DNA of 64,000 nucleotides from Sphingomonas sp. ERG5 (GCF_000803065.1 NZ_JSXI01000029.1:299214-363213), one strand, 5' to 3'. Positions 16,485-26,069 are shown, counted from the first letter of the stretch. The notes: a model not told the origin generated them from the sequence alone. Program-made: numbers and translations.

Positions 16485-17465
16485 TCAACTGCGCCGTCGG
16501 AAGCGGCCCTCGTCCTCCACCCCGGCAATCAGGGCCTGGGCCCGTCCGATGGCGGTATTGATGTCGTCCGCGTTCTTCATCGCGCGTGCCTCGCGATACA
16601 GGTTCAGCGCCACCCGATAATCGCCGCGCTGTTCCGCACACAGGCCGCGATTGAAGACGATCGACAACTGTCCCGGTTGGTCGCGGTCAATCGATTCCCA
16701 TCCTTCGCAGGCACCACGACTGTCGCTCTTCGAGACTCGGAGCACATCTTTGAAGCGCATGGCGAGCGGCTTGGACAGCCCAGCGCGATCCTCGCGATAG
16801 CGGATCTTGTAAGTGTCGCCGTGCGGCGCAATGTCACCACGTGTTTCGCCCGCAACGCTGTCGATCATGTCCGCGATCACCGCTTCCGCTGCCCGGGGGG
16901 TGGAGTCGCGCGGGCACCAGTTAACCGTCTCGCTGCGCGGTTTGCTGGCGGTATAGACAATCGCGCCATCTGCGATGCGTACCAAGCGCAACGAGACGGT
17001 CAGGCTGGTCGTGCGTTGCATGCAGGGTACCGGCACATCGGCATATTTGAGGCATTCGCCATCATCATCGTCGCGGCGCTTCTTGCCGTCCTTTGGCGCA
17101 GCGCGCTCGACGCAGCGGCGGCGCTGCAGCGTCACGCGGTGTTCTTCCCAGTCCGACGTCGCCGATCCGCTGAGCACCCCATCGGCGCGCGGCTGGCGTC
17201 CGCCGGTGTCGCCCAGCAAGGTGAAGTGTGGGCCGCTCGCATTCTCCGCGCGCGACAGGGCGGCGGCGAGGGCGTTGGCCAACGGTTCGCCGTCACGGCC
17301 GGCGAAGCGATCGATCGCCAGCCGCTGCAAATAGCTTGCTTCGCGGTTCTGCGCAGGAAAACGCCCGCTGATCGTGATGGTCTCGGCGCTTGCGGCAGTC
17401 GCGGTCACGACCGCCGCAACCGTGGCGAAGCGCAGGGCGCTGCGGTGGAGAATTGGGGTAGCCAT
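16485..17465 (-). CDS. Exported protein of unknown function with TPR-like C-terminus
   Basis: 326 residues with a Sec signal (ALRFATVAAVVTATAASA). The middle holds a Cys-containing charged insert (RRRCVERAAPKDGKKRRDDD), and segments such as TTSLTVSLRLVRIADGAIVY resemble periplasmic proteins of the CsgG/LpoB-like kind that sum protein activity over repeats. The C-terminus looks like one or two TPR units (IVFNRGLCAEQRGDYRVALNLY). No family was firmly recognised. It sits between the lipoprotein and the EF-hand protein genes on the same strand. Confidence 0.7.
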   Translation of the reverse strand: MATPILHRSALRFATVAAVVTATAASAETITISGRFPAQNREASYLQRLAIDRFAGRDGEPLANALAAALSRAENASGPHFTLLGDTGGRQPRADGVLSGSATSDWEEHRVTLQRRRCVERAAPKDGKKRRDDDDGECLKYADVPVPCMQRTTSLTVSLRLVRIADGAIVYTASKPRSETVNWCPRDSTPRAAEAVIADMIDSVAGETRGDIAPHGDTYKIRYREDRAGLSKPLAMRFKDVLRVSKSDSRGACEGWESIDRDQPGQLSIVFNRGLCAEQRGDYRVALNLYREARAMKNADDINTAIGRAQALIAGVEDEGRFRRRS

Positions 17466-17543
17466 GGCGATATCCTTCCGGACCGAATCGATCGCGGAAC
17501 GATATCGCCTATCGGCTCAGCGTGGGCAACGCGTTCACCGCCG

Positions 17544-17906
17544 TCAGTCGGGCGCGCCTTTCCATTTGCCGTCGCTGCCCTTGGTGAGCTTGACGATGAA
17601 CGGCTGCGTCGCCTTGGCGGCCGTGCCCGGCATCTGGATGTTCACATCGACGGCACAGACCTGAACCCCGGGTTCGGCCTTGCCATTGCACAGGCCCTTG
17701 GGCGTGATCGTCGCATCCGCCAGCGCCTTTTCAAGCGCGGCTTTGGTGGCAGGGTTGGCATTCGGATCCTGAAGCGACGCGGCCATCTGTTCGCGAGCGA
17801 CGCGCTCAATATCCCCATTGCCGGGGCCGCCGGTCAGCGCGCTGCATCCGGACAGCGCGACGATGCCGGCCAGTGCTGCGATCAGTGTCGTCGATGGTCG
17901 TGTCAT
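17544..17906 (-). CDS. Small lipoprotein of unknown function
   Basis: 120 residues. The N-terminus ends in a lipobox LSGC (Cys 21), so the mature protein is lipid-anchored. The remainder contains VAREQMAASLQDPN and later GKAEPGVQVCAVDVNIQMPG, with two Cys that may form a disulfide. The ATG is preceded by AGGAGG-like bases. It is first in the leftward set of three envelope-protein genes. No family was recognised. Confidence 0.75.
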   Translation of the reverse strand: MTRPSTTLIAALAGIVALSGCSALTGGPGNGDIERVAREQMAASLQDPNANPATKAALEKALADATITPKGLCNGKAEPGVQVCAVDVNIQMPGTAAKATQPFIVKLTKGSDGKWKGAPD

Positions 17907-18019
17907 TTTGCCTCCTGCTGGTTTCAGATCGAACCGGCATAATGATCGACGCGCGTTTCAGTTCATTTTTGATCGAATAATGCGTGAAGTGGCGCTGATC
18001 GATGAATTTCGTGATTTGC

Positions 18020-18034
18020 TTACCTGTGAGGTAA
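18020..18034. promoter_or_regulatory. Palindrome TTACCT-GTG-AGGTAA before an alpha/beta hydrolase gene
   Basis: A perfect 6+3+6 inverted repeat, 59 bases before the hydrolase ATG. This form is familiar from HxlR- and TetR-type operators, but no regulator gene is adjacent, so the binder is unknown. Confidence 0.5.
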
Positions 18035-18093
18035 TCGACTTCGGATCGCGGTTTGAGCATTTTCTCGCGGCAACACAGGCCAGGAGACACATC

Positions 18094-18960
18094 ATGCACG
18101 GATCATTCGCATCCAATTCCATCCAGACCGGGGCGCTCGCCTCACGGATCGACACGGTCGAAACGAGCGATGGCGCGCGCCTCGCGGTGCGAGACTGGGG
18201 GAGCGGCGAGCCGATGCTGTTCCTTTCCGGATGGACCCTGCCGTCCGATTTCTGGGGGCCGCAGATGGTCGACTTCGTCGCACGCGGGCATCGCTGCCTG
18301 TCGTTCGACCGGCGCGGGCATGGGCGTTCGTCCGATCCGGGCTGCGGTTACGATCATGATACGCTGGCCGACGATATCGCTGCGGTGATCGACACGCTTG
18401 GGCTGCGCGGGTTGACCGTGGTCGCGCATTCGATGGCGACGATGGAGATCGCGCGCTATTTCGCGCGCCACGACGGAGTCGGGATCGAGCGCGTCGTGCT
18501 GGTCGGTGCAACCACGCCATTCCTGCTGCGCACCGAGGACAATCCGGAGGGCATCGACGGCGGGGTGCTGGCGGCGGGCAGTGACCTGCTGATGACCGAC
18601 TTTCCGGCCTGGATTGCGGCCAACACCGATCCTTTCTTCGTCGCCGAGACGAGCGATGCGATGAAGGCGTGGGGACAGCGTATGATGCTTGGGACCTCGC
18701 TGCTCGCCGCGGTGCAGCTTGCTCAGGCCAATGTCTCGACCGATTTCCGTACCGACCTGACGCGTATCTATGTCCCGACGCTGGTCGTGCATGGCGACCA
18801 GGACGTATCGGCGCCGCTAGCCATTACCGGAGCGCGAACCGCGGCGCTGATCCCCGATGCACGGTTGTTGGTCTATGAAGGCGCACCACACGGCCTGCCG
18901 CTGACACATGCCGGTCGGCTGGCACGGGACATCACGGCCTTCATGGCCGAGTGCGGCTGA
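18094..18960 (+). CDS. Alpha/beta hydrolase with atypical nucleophile elbow
   Basis: 288 residues. The fold is clear (MLFLSGWTLPSDFWGPQM oxyanion region, FDRRGHGRSSDPG, nucleophile elbow VVAHSMATMEI, acid VVHGDQDVSAP, and His in GAPHGLPLTH). The elbow is A-H-S-M-A instead of the usual G-x-S-x-G, so the glycines around the serine are replaced by Ala. It resembles non-haem chloroperoxidase/esterase relatives. ATG 18094 has CAGGAG upstream, and the long open frame before it is not coding-like. Substrate unknown. Confidence 0.88.
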   Translation: MHGSFASNSIQTGALASRIDTVETSDGARLAVRDWGSGEPMLFLSGWTLPSDFWGPQMVDFVARGHRCLSFDRRGHGRSSDPGCGYDHDTLADDIAAVIDTLGLRGLTVVAHSMATMEIARYFARHDGVGIERVVLVGATTPFLLRTEDNPEGIDGGVLAAGSDLLMTDFPAWIAANTDPFFVAETSDAMKAWGQRMMLGTSLLAAVQLAQANVSTDFRTDLTRIYVPTLVVHGDQDVSAPLAITGARTAALIPDARLLVYEGAPHGLPLTHAGRLARDITAFMAECG

Positions 18961-19015
18961 TCGCCGGCTGGACCGCCATCCCAGAGAGGAGCAAGCGCGT
19001 GTCAGGCGAACGAGA

Positions 19016-19717
19016 TCAAGCCGAGCGTTGGGTTCGCTCGCGCGCATGAAGTTCCACCTGCCGAAACAGCAATTCGAGATCGGCTTTCCCGACGTCGAAT
19101 GTCTCGCCCAGATCGGCGAGCGCGCGATCGACGTCTTCGGGATGGAAGAACGGCTCGGGTTGAGGCGGGATGACGTGTCCGGCCACCGGTACGGCGCGAT
19201 GTGGATAGGAATGGCCGGACAGGCGATGAAACACGATGCCGGTCAGCACGAGCAATGCCGAATTGAGCCCGACCGGTGCCAGCGCGAACAGAAACCCGGC
19301 CTGGGCAACCATTGGGCCGCCGATCAACGCGGTAAGCGCCACCGCCCCACCGGGCGGATGAAGGCAACGTAGCAGCGACATGGCGAGAATCGCGCCGCCC
19401 ACGGCAAGCCCGACGGCGAGCACGGGTGGCGCCATGGATTGCGCGACCGCTACGCCGATGATTGCCGAGATCATATTGCCGCCGATAATCGACCAGGGCT
19501 GTGCCAGCGGGCTGGCCGGTACCGCGAAGAGCAGCACCGCCGATGCGCCGATCGGCGCGACCAGCATGGCAAAGGCAGCTGGCGGTAGCACAAGCGAGCA
19601 TAGCAAGGCGGTGAGCGCGATACCGATCAGAGCGCCGAGGCAAGCCCAAAGCCGATCGCGGAAATTGCCACCGGCGAGCATCGGCACGAATAGGCGCACG
19701 GCATGGCGGCGAAACAT
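19016..19717 (-). CDS. HPP family integral membrane protein
   Basis: 233 residues from ATG 19717, which has GGGAGG upstream. There are four to five hydrophobic segments and the family signature CLHPPGGAVALTALIGGP, preceded by APIGASAVLLFAVPASPLAQPWSIIGGN. HPP proteins are implicated in nitrite transport in chloroplasts and cyanobacteria; the bacterial role is otherwise unclear. A hydrophilic tail of ~60 residues follows (HPEDVDRALADLGETFDV). Monocistronic. Confidence 0.85.
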   Translation of the reverse strand: MFRRHAVRLFVPMLAGGNFRDRLWACLGALIGIALTALLCSLVLPPAAFAMLVAPIGASAVLLFAVPASPLAQPWSIIGGNMISAIIGVAVAQSMAPPVLAVGLAVGGAILAMSLLRCLHPPGGAVALTALIGGPMVAQAGFLFALAPVGLNSALLVLTGIVFHRLSGHSYPHRAVPVAGHVIPPQPEPFFHPEDVDRALADLGETFDVGKADLELLFRQVELHARERTQRSA

Positions 19718-19888
19718 GGGACCTCCCGATAATTGGAGGCGTGCCATCGCGCGGGGACGGGGCACGCCGCAACTTAGTTTCGGCTCGCCGGGGTCAATGA
19801 CAACTTCGCGAGCGTCTGGTCATCACGTCGCGCTGGCGTCCAGCGACGATCAATGCTTTGATCGCTCGATACCGTAAGGGGCTGCCGC

Positions 19889-20857
19889 ATGACCGTCATC
19901 TTCGTGATCCTGATCGTCCTGGCCGCGCTCGTCGCGACCGGGCTGTTTTATACGAAAGCCCGCACACGCTTCGTCGAGCGGCAAGTGCCGGCGCAGGGGA
20001 GCTTTATCGAGATTGACGGACAGCGGCTCCACTACGTCGACAAGGGTCCGGTGGGACAAGCGAGCGGCGATGCGATCGTCCTGATCCATGGCCTGGCCGG
20101 GAACAGCCATAATTTCACCTATTCACTGACCGAAATCTTGGCGCGGCACCATCGGGTGGTGGTGATCGATCGCCCGGGGTCGGGCTATTCGGCGGCGATG
20201 CCGGGCGGTTTCTCACTCGTCGCACAGGCCGATCTGGTCGCCGCGCTGATTGCCAAACTGGGGCTCGATCGGCCGCTGGTTGTAGGGCATTCGCTCGGTG
20301 GAGCGGTAACGCTGACTCTGGCGGTGACGCATCCGGCGTCGCTCCGCGGCGTCGCGCTGCTCGCCGCGCTGACCCGGGTAATCGATACGCCGCCGGCAGC
20401 GTTCAAGGGCTTGAATATCCGGTCGCGTGGCGTGCGACGTTTTGTTGCCTCGGTCATCGCGGTGCCGATGTCGGTGCTGGCCGGATCGAAATCGGCCGTC
20501 CAGGTATTTGCGCCTGAATCGGTGCCGGACGATTTCGGGCTGCGCGGCGGCGGGCTGCTGGTGCAGCGGCCAAGCGCGGTGTTCACCGCCTCGACCGAAT
20601 TGACTCAGACTCCCGATGCACTGGCGCCGATCGTTGCGCGCTATGGCGAGATCGGCATGCCCGTCGCGATCCTGTATGGCCGTGGCGACGCAATTCTCGA
20701 TCCAGTGCTGCATGGCGAGCGGCTACCGGAGGTGATCGCGCATGCCGATGTGACTCTGATCGAGGGCGGTCATATGATTCCACTGACGGCGCCGACTGAG
20801 GTCGCTGCCTGGATCGAGCGTGCGCTGGAGCGGTCGCGCGAAGTTCAGGCCGCTTGA
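19889..20857 (+). CDS. Alpha/beta hydrolase with N-terminal membrane anchor
   Basis: 322 residues. One hydrophobic helix (about 2-22) is followed by a complete hydrolase domain: LIHGLAGNSHNF, IDRPGSGYSA, nucleophile elbow VVGHSLGGAVTLTLA, acid YGRGDAILDP and His in EGGHMIPLTAPTEVA. It is probably an inner-membrane-anchored esterase or epoxide-hydrolase-like enzyme; the nucleophile is Ser. Substrate unknown. Convergent with the tam gene at a 6-base gap. Confidence 0.87.
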   Translation: MTVIFVILIVLAALVATGLFYTKARTRFVERQVPAQGSFIEIDGQRLHYVDKGPVGQASGDAIVLIHGLAGNSHNFTYSLTEILARHHRVVVIDRPGSGYSAAMPGGFSLVAQADLVAALIAKLGLDRPLVVGHSLGGAVTLTLAVTHPASLRGVALLAALTRVIDTPPAAFKGLNIRSRGVRRFVASVIAVPMSVLAGSKSAVQVFAPESVPDDFGLRGGGLLVQRPSAVFTASTELTQTPDALAPIVARYGEIGMPVAILYGRGDAILDPVLHGERLPEVIAHADVTLIEGGHMIPLTAPTEVAAWIERALERSREVQAA

Positions 20858-20863
20858 TCGGCC

Positions 20864-21643
20864 CTAAGTCGCTCGTGTTGCGACGATGAACAGCCGGGGG
20901 AAGGGCAACAGCACCACGCCCTCGGCAAGGGTTGGATAGGCGGTCGCGATCCGGGCCCGATACCGATCGAGGAATACCGCCTGCTGCGCATCGTCGAGCC
21001 GATCGAGGTAAGGCCGCAGGCCGGTGCCCTTGAGCCAGTCGACCACGGCCTCGGGGCCGCCGGCAAGTTGGTGGAAATAGGTCGTGCGCCAGATATCGAT
21101 TCCGGCGACACGGCCGCACAGCAAGCGGTAATACCAATCGGCCGGATGGCGATTGGCGTTGGCTGCGCCCGCACCGGTCAGGATGGTGGCGAAAGGCTCC
21201 TCGACCGCCACGTCGCGCAAGAGGCGATGCGCGGGTTCGTCGAGATTGTCGGGGATCTGCACCGCGAGACTGCCGCCAGGCGCGAGCTTCGCGATCAGCG
21301 CAGGCAGCAATATGGCATGATCCGGCACCCATTGCAGCGCGGCGTTGGCCAGGATCAGATCGAACGGCCCGGGGTCGGGCCAGGTGGCGATATCTTCGAT
21401 CGAGAAGCGCACCGCGGGTAGCCGAGCACGCGCTGCGGCGATCATGTCGGGAGAACTGTCGATGCCGCTCAATTCGGCATCGGGAAAGCGAGTCTGGAGT
21501 CGCTCAGTCGAATTGCCCGGGCCACAGCCGATATCGGCCGCCCGATGCATCGGGGTGGTTGCGGGAATCCGGGCCAGCAGATCATCGATCGGGCGATTCC
21601 GCTCCGCCTCGAACTTGACATATTGTGTTGCAGACCAGCTCAT
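20864..21643 (-). CDS. tam: Trans-aconitate 2-methyltransferase
   Basis: 259 residues from the ATG at 21643, which has AAGGA upstream. The N-terminus SWSATQYVKFEAERNRPIDDLL is typical of Tam. The SAM-binding site is ADIGCGPGNSTERL, with GIDSSPDMI, NAALQWVPDH and LAPGGSLAVQIPDN following. Tam methylates trans-aconitate, a by-product that inhibits aconitase, in the cytoplasm. Length and order are standard for the family. Confidence 0.9.
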   Translation of the reverse strand: MSWSATQYVKFEAERNRPIDDLLARIPATTPMHRAADIGCGPGNSTERLQTRFPDAELSGIDSSPDMIAAARARLPAVRFSIEDIATWPDPGPFDLILANAALQWVPDHAILLPALIAKLAPGGSLAVQIPDNLDEPAHRLLRDVAVEEPFATILTGAGAANANRHPADWYYRLLCGRVAGIDIWRTTYFHQLAGGPEAVVDWLKGTGLRPYLDRLDDAQQAVFLDRYRARIATAYPTLAEGVVLLPFPRLFIVATRAT

Positions 21644-21676
21644 TGGAGTTCCTTCACCATCCAAGGCTTCAATTGG

Positions 21677-23083
21677 TCAGACGGAATAGGCCAGCTCGAA
21701 ATCGCCCCAGCGTTTCCCGGCAAAGAAGAGCGGCACGAAGATCAGCCGGACGACGATGAACCCGCCACTATGGTCGTCCATACGATAGACGGTCGCGGTG
21801 AAGTCGGCGGCATTCTCCTTATACTGGCGCAGTCGGTCGTCATACATGATCCGACCGTTACGGCAGTTGCCGATGTCGTGCGTCGGGTCACCAGTCGCCG
21901 GCCGCGAGCGAGCTGAAATATGCGTCGGCAAAAACCCGCTCATGTCGCTGCACACCGCCGACCGAACATGCGGCGCTCGTGTCATGGCTGCGTCGAGAAA
22001 AGGCCGCCACTGCGCATCGGCCCAGTCGGTCAGCGAAGTCCGGAACCGTTCCGGCAGGCTGGTGGGGATAAGCTGATAGTCATTGTCGAACAATTGTTCG
22101 AGGCTGAGTGCCCCCTGTTCGAGCGCGCTTAGAGTCAGCGCCTGGAGTTCGTCTCGCAGGTCGATCGCCAACGTCACATAGATCTTGTCCTCCTCGCTCA
22201 GCCCCAACGCGGCGCCGCGTTCGAACGCGACACGGCTGGCCTGTTCGAGTCGCGTCGCACGCGCCTGGGTCTGGCGGAGCAGCACCCGAGCCTGGCCCAG
22301 CGCACGTGCGGCGCCTGCGATGAGCTGGAACAGGTTCGACGACACGGTGTTGGCTTCACCGAAGATTTCGGCAACCATCCGGCCACCTTCGATCCCGGCG
22401 GACAGCAGTTCATCGACCTCGCGCAACGTAGCGAGCGGTTCGTGCAGCCCGTCCATCAGTTGTTCGACATCGTCAGCGATCGTCGCGGCGTTCAGCGCCC
22501 AGCGGGCATGGCCGGTGTCGGCCCGCTGCCGTTCGAGCGCGAGATCACCGGCGATCGTCATCAGGTCACCACTCAACACATGCAGCGCGGCGGCGACGCC
22601 CAATGACTGGCTGTCTCGCGCTTGTTCGGCAGTCGTGTCGAGCGTGCCGGCAAGCGTCTTCGCCGTGGCTGACAGATTATGAAGGCGGGTCATCGCATCG
22701 GCGAGCGACCCTTCATGGCGTCCATGCTGATCGAGCCCCAAGTCGAGCAACCCGCGGATCATGGCTCGCTTGGCCGGTGCGTCGCGCGCCATTGCGTTGA
22801 GCCGGACGGTTGCGCCGGCCAACCGGGCATTGGCCTGGGTGGTCACAGCGCGCACGCCGTCGAGCGCCGAGGCGATCAGCGCATTGGACTGGTCGAGCGT
22901 CCGCGCTGTCTCTCCGAAATCATACAGATCGTCATAATGATGAGCGACCGTTCGATCGAGCTTGGCAAGTTTGCCGACAATCCTTGAGATATCCTCGGCG
23001 TGCCGACCGGCCGAACCGATTCCGTTGGGTTCCAGAACGGAACTTCGCCCACCCTGATCATTAACTGAGTTCGATTGCACCAT
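21677..23083 (-). CDS. Soluble methyl-accepting chemotaxis protein-like, no clear signalling tip
   Basis: 468 residues, predominantly helical with no transmembrane segment or HAMP domain. The C-terminal ~90 residues (FLPTHISARSRPATGDPTHD, then NCRNGRIMYDDR, VYRMDDHSGGFIVV and GKRWGDFELAYSV) match the domain at the C-end of certain cytoplasmic MCPs, as remembered from those proteins. The expected MCP hairpin tip was not found in the helical region. It could be a decayed or repurposed receptor. ATG 23083 has GGGAGGGG upstream; the 27 bases before it that remain in frame would overlap that site. No che genes are adjacent. Confidence 0.6.
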   Translation of the reverse strand: MVQSNSVNDQGGRSSVLEPNGIGSAGRHAEDISRIVGKLAKLDRTVAHHYDDLYDFGETARTLDQSNALIASALDGVRAVTTQANARLAGATVRLNAMARDAPAKRAMIRGLLDLGLDQHGRHEGSLADAMTRLHNLSATAKTLAGTLDTTAEQARDSQSLGVAAALHVLSGDLMTIAGDLALERQRADTGHARWALNAATIADDVEQLMDGLHEPLATLREVDELLSAGIEGGRMVAEIFGEANTVSSNLFQLIAGAARALGQARVLLRQTQARATRLEQASRVAFERGAALGLSEEDKIYVTLAIDLRDELQALTLSALEQGALSLEQLFDNDYQLIPTSLPERFRTSLTDWADAQWRPFLDAAMTRAPHVRSAVCSDMSGFLPTHISARSRPATGDPTHDIGNCRNGRIMYDDRLRQYKENAADFTATVYRMDDHSGGFIVVRLIFVPLFFAGKRWGDFELAYSV

Positions 23084-23510
23084 TGGGCATGCCCCTCCCA
23101 ATTTATACAAATGCGGCTGCGACCCGCGGCGACAGCTTACGCATCATCCGGGCACTTGCAACGCGCCTTTCGTTGCGGGGGCTCGCGGCGAAGGAATTAT
23201 GACAACAGTGCAATGGTTGTCGATTGCGCGCAGTTGCGAAAATCGAGCATCCGGCCTGATGAGGAAAGTCATGGCCGCCAAACGGTCACATCGTGATCAT
23301 TGTTCCGAACCGCCTATTTCGGAGTGATGGTCGTCGGACAATTTGTCGATACGTAAGCGCAACGATATGTTTCGGATTGTGGACTCGCGCTGCAAGATAG
23401 GTGTGCGCTGGTATTGGGATTTTCGGCGCAAGAGCCCGGCCGCCGGCTGTCTGGATGTTTGTCCTGTCCTCCGCTTCCCATTGGAAAGCGGAGGAAATCC
23501 GGAAAGAACG
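23084..23510. other. Intergenic region between the MCP-like and TonB receptor genes
   Basis: About 430 bases without a recognisable gene. It must hold the promoter of the MCP-like gene. A GACAAC/GTTGTC inverted repeat lies near 23200, and the receptor's downstream hairpin is at its left-strand end (23467-23495). Nothing else was seen. Confidence 0.55.
23467..23495 (-). terminator. Hairpin after the TonB receptor gene
   Basis: TCCTCCGCTT pairs with AAGCGGAGGA (10 bp), with two more G-C pairs past one mismatch and a 3-base loop. It lies 16 bases after the receptor stop on the minus strand. No T-run follows, so it may act as a 3' stabiliser as much as a terminator. Confidence 0.5.
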
Positions 23511-25868
23511 TCAGAAGTTCGCGTCGAGGCGTATTCCGGCATAGCGAAAGGAATCGCGTGCCGGCTGCCAGGTGGTGCCGGCGGCGATCACGCCGGGTGC
23601 GCTGAAGCCCGAAGTCGTATTGCCCAAGCCAACCGCATAATGCCTGTTGAAGGCATTGTTGACGAACAGGCTGAGCTTGTACTTGCCGTCACCCGCAGTG
23701 GTGCCGACTGACGCGTCGAACACGCCGTACGATTTTTGCACCGTGACCGGATCCTGGTTGAGCGCGAAATTGATCCTGCTTTGCCAACGATAGGAGAAGG
23801 TCAGGAAGCCGTTCAGCGAATCACCGAGTGGGAAGTCGTACTGACTGCCCAGATTGAACTTGAACTCGGGTGCATTGTTAAGCCGCTTGCCACTCAGATT
23901 CTGCACCTTGCCGGGGTTCACCGTAACGCGCGGGTCGAGGATGCAACCCTGTGCCACCGTCTGGTTGGAGAAGCAGGGACCAAAGGGGAAATCGATGATC
24001 TTGGCGTCGGTATAAGCGCCGGACCCATTGATGCTCAGGCCTCGGAACGGTTTGGCGAGTATCTCGACCTCGATACCGCGCGTACGCAGCTTGCCGATCG
24101 AATTAAGGAAGGTGAGATAGGTGCCGTCGGGGAGGAACGACTGCACCGAAGTCTGGAACCCCTTATACTCGGTCGAGAACAACGTCGCATTGAGGATCAG
24201 GTGACGATTGAACAGGCTGTTCTTGAAGCCGATCTCGTAGTTCTTGGCAGTCTCCGGCGGCACCGGGCCGGCGGCGGCGAAGCGAGCGCTGAACGTGCTG
24301 ACCAGATCGTAAGCCTGACCCTTGTAACCCGTCGAATAGGTCGCATAGGTCATGATATCGGGCGTGAAATGATATTGTAACCCAGCCTTGCCGGTCACGG
24401 CATTGTCGGAATCGGCCCCACGCAAGGTGAACGGTACTGCCGCGGTATAGTTGGAGAAGCGATAATCGATCTTTTGCTTGTTGACGCGCAGGCCGCCGAC
24501 CGCAGTCAATTTGCCGGTGATGTCGAACGCGAGGTCGGTATAGGCGGAATAATTGCGATTGTTGCTCTGCGCCAAATAGCGGACGAACTGCAGGACGGGG
24601 CCGCGATCGAGGAAGCGGTCGAGTGAGTTACGTGCGTACCACAAGCCGACAATATAGCGGAAACGCTTCTCGCCCGGAGAGGTGATGCGCAATTCCTGCG
24701 TCGCCGAATTCGCATGGAAATTGCCATGGATGCGCGCGCCGCTGTTGATGCCCGAGGGCGATGCGGCGGGGAAGTTGAGCAGGAAAGGCTGATCCGTACC
24801 GTCGATGTCCTGATAATCGAACATGCGATAACGGTCGACCGACAGGATATAGCCGATCGTCGCGCCGCCGAGCAGCGAATCCTCGGGCGTGGTGTAGGTC
24901 GCATGGAAGGTCGCACCGTACATGCGGGAATCGCCGCCCGCGCGTTCGTCGTTGCGGATGCGGACGTTGTAGCGGTCATTGATCGGGATGCCGGCGAGCA
25001 CCGAGCTGGCGGGGAATTGCGGCAGGCCCTGGTAGAACAGGCCGGGAGTCAGCGAGGTGATTGGGCTGACACAACAAGTCGCCTCGGTCTTGTTGTAGCG
25101 CGGCTGGAGCGATGCCGTGAAATCATCGCTGGGCGTCCAGACCAGCTTGCCGGTGACGGTCAGGCCCTTGCTGCCATTCTGGCGATTGCCGGTGGTCAGG
25201 TTGATGATGTTGCCGTCATAAACATTGCGCGAGGCGGTGACGCGGAATTTCAGCGTATCGCTGATCGGCCCGGCGATGGTGCCACCGACGCGCCATTCAT
25301 GATCCGTCGTGACCAGACCAGTGATGCGGCCGGTAAAGGTGTCGGTCGGGGCCTGGGTAGTGATATTCAGTACGCCGGCGATCGCGCTTTTGCCGAATAA
25401 GGTTGATTGCGGGCCCTTCAGCGCTTCGATCCGCTCGACATCGATCAGGTCCTTGAAGGCCGAAGCCTGCAGACCGATCGGTACATCGTCGATCACCACC
25501 GCGACGTCGGATTCCACCGCGATGCCGTTGGAGAAGGTGCCAATACCGCGCATGTTGATGCTGAAATTGCCCGGCTGCGAGCCATAGGTGACGGTCAGGC
25601 CGGGAATGAGCTTGGGCAAGTCGGAAATGTCGCGGACATTCTGGCGCTCGATCACATCACTGGTCAGCGCGGTCACCGATACGGGGACGTCCTGCAAGCG
25701 CTCAGCACGCTTGGTCGCGGTCACAACGATGTCGGCGATGCCATCATCGCTCGATGTGGCGTTTTGCGGCGCGGAGGCAGGTGGAGCGTCCTGCGCCAGT
25801 GCCGGGTTCGCCACGATCAGCGCCAGCGCGGACGTCGCGCAGTTCAGCAGCACAGAGCCTTTCGACAT
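23511..25868 (-). CDS. TonB-dependent outer-membrane receptor (GntR-controlled)
   Basis: 785 residues with a Sec signal (to PALAQ, about 26). A TonB box-like IADIVVTATKRAERLQDVPVS is followed by the plug (DLPKLIPGLTV, INMRGIGT, VERIEALKGPQSTLFG) and a ~600-residue beta-barrel with the terminal aromatic (LDANF). This is the Sphingomonad sub-type that imports plant or xenobiotic-derived substrates by guess of family; the ligand cannot be named. It is downstream of a GntR gene and two copies of that regulator's probable site stand in its promoter. Confidence 0.92.
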   Translation of the reverse strand: MSKGSVLLNCATSALALIVANPALAQDAPPASAPQNATSSDDGIADIVVTATKRAERLQDVPVSVTALTSDVIERQNVRDISDLPKLIPGLTVTYGSQPGNFSINMRGIGTFSNGIAVESDVAVVIDDVPIGLQASAFKDLIDVERIEALKGPQSTLFGKSAIAGVLNITTQAPTDTFTGRITGLVTTDHEWRVGGTIAGPISDTLKFRVTASRNVYDGNIINLTTGNRQNGSKGLTVTGKLVWTPSDDFTASLQPRYNKTEATCCVSPITSLTPGLFYQGLPQFPASSVLAGIPINDRYNVRIRNDERAGGDSRMYGATFHATYTTPEDSLLGGATIGYILSVDRYRMFDYQDIDGTDQPFLLNFPAASPSGINSGARIHGNFHANSATQELRITSPGEKRFRYIVGLWYARNSLDRFLDRGPVLQFVRYLAQSNNRNYSAYTDLAFDITGKLTAVGGLRVNKQKIDYRFSNYTAAVPFTLRGADSDNAVTGKAGLQYHFTPDIMTYATYSTGYKGQAYDLVSTFSARFAAAGPVPPETAKNYEIGFKNSLFNRHLILNATLFSTEYKGFQTSVQSFLPDGTYLTFLNSIGKLRTRGIEVEILAKPFRGLSINGSGAYTDAKIIDFPFGPCFSNQTVAQGCILDPRVTVNPGKVQNLSGKRLNNAPEFKFNLGSQYDFPLGDSLNGFLTFSYRWQSRINFALNQDPVTVQKSYGVFDASVGTTAGDGKYKLSLFVNNAFNRHYAVGLGNTTSGFSAPGVIAAGTTWQPARDSFRYAGIRLDANF

Positions 25869-26020
25869 GATTCCATCCCCTCTCGGACAATCTTGTTCGT
25901 TATCGCGGCCCGCCCGCCGCCCGGGCGACGATGCGGTAAACGCAATGCGGCCGGCTGATCATGCACGGGCCTATGGGCACGGAACGACACCGGTCGTCCG
26001 AGTCTGTACCAGCTCCAAAA

Positions 26021-26046
26021 ATGTATGACAACTATTTGTATGACAA
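26021..26046. promoter_or_regulatory. Two GntR-type operators upstream of the TonB receptor gene
   Basis: GTATGACAA occurs at 26023-26031 and TTGTATGACAA at 26036-26046, with starts 15 bp apart. The same word in reverse orientation stands upstream of the GntR gene at 26833-26843. The pair lies in the gap between the GntR stop and the receptor start, so it probably represses the receptor. Confidence 0.7.
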
Positions 26047-26069
26047 CTTTGCGGTGATCGTGTGCGGCT

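Noticed and set aside
15621..17942. A 773-codon open frame on the plus strand
   Set aside because: It runs antisense to three real minus-strand genes (EF-hand protein, exported protein, lipoprotein); the low-complexity Ala/Thr/Val stretch is the mirror of the Gly-rich tract, and no family is visible.
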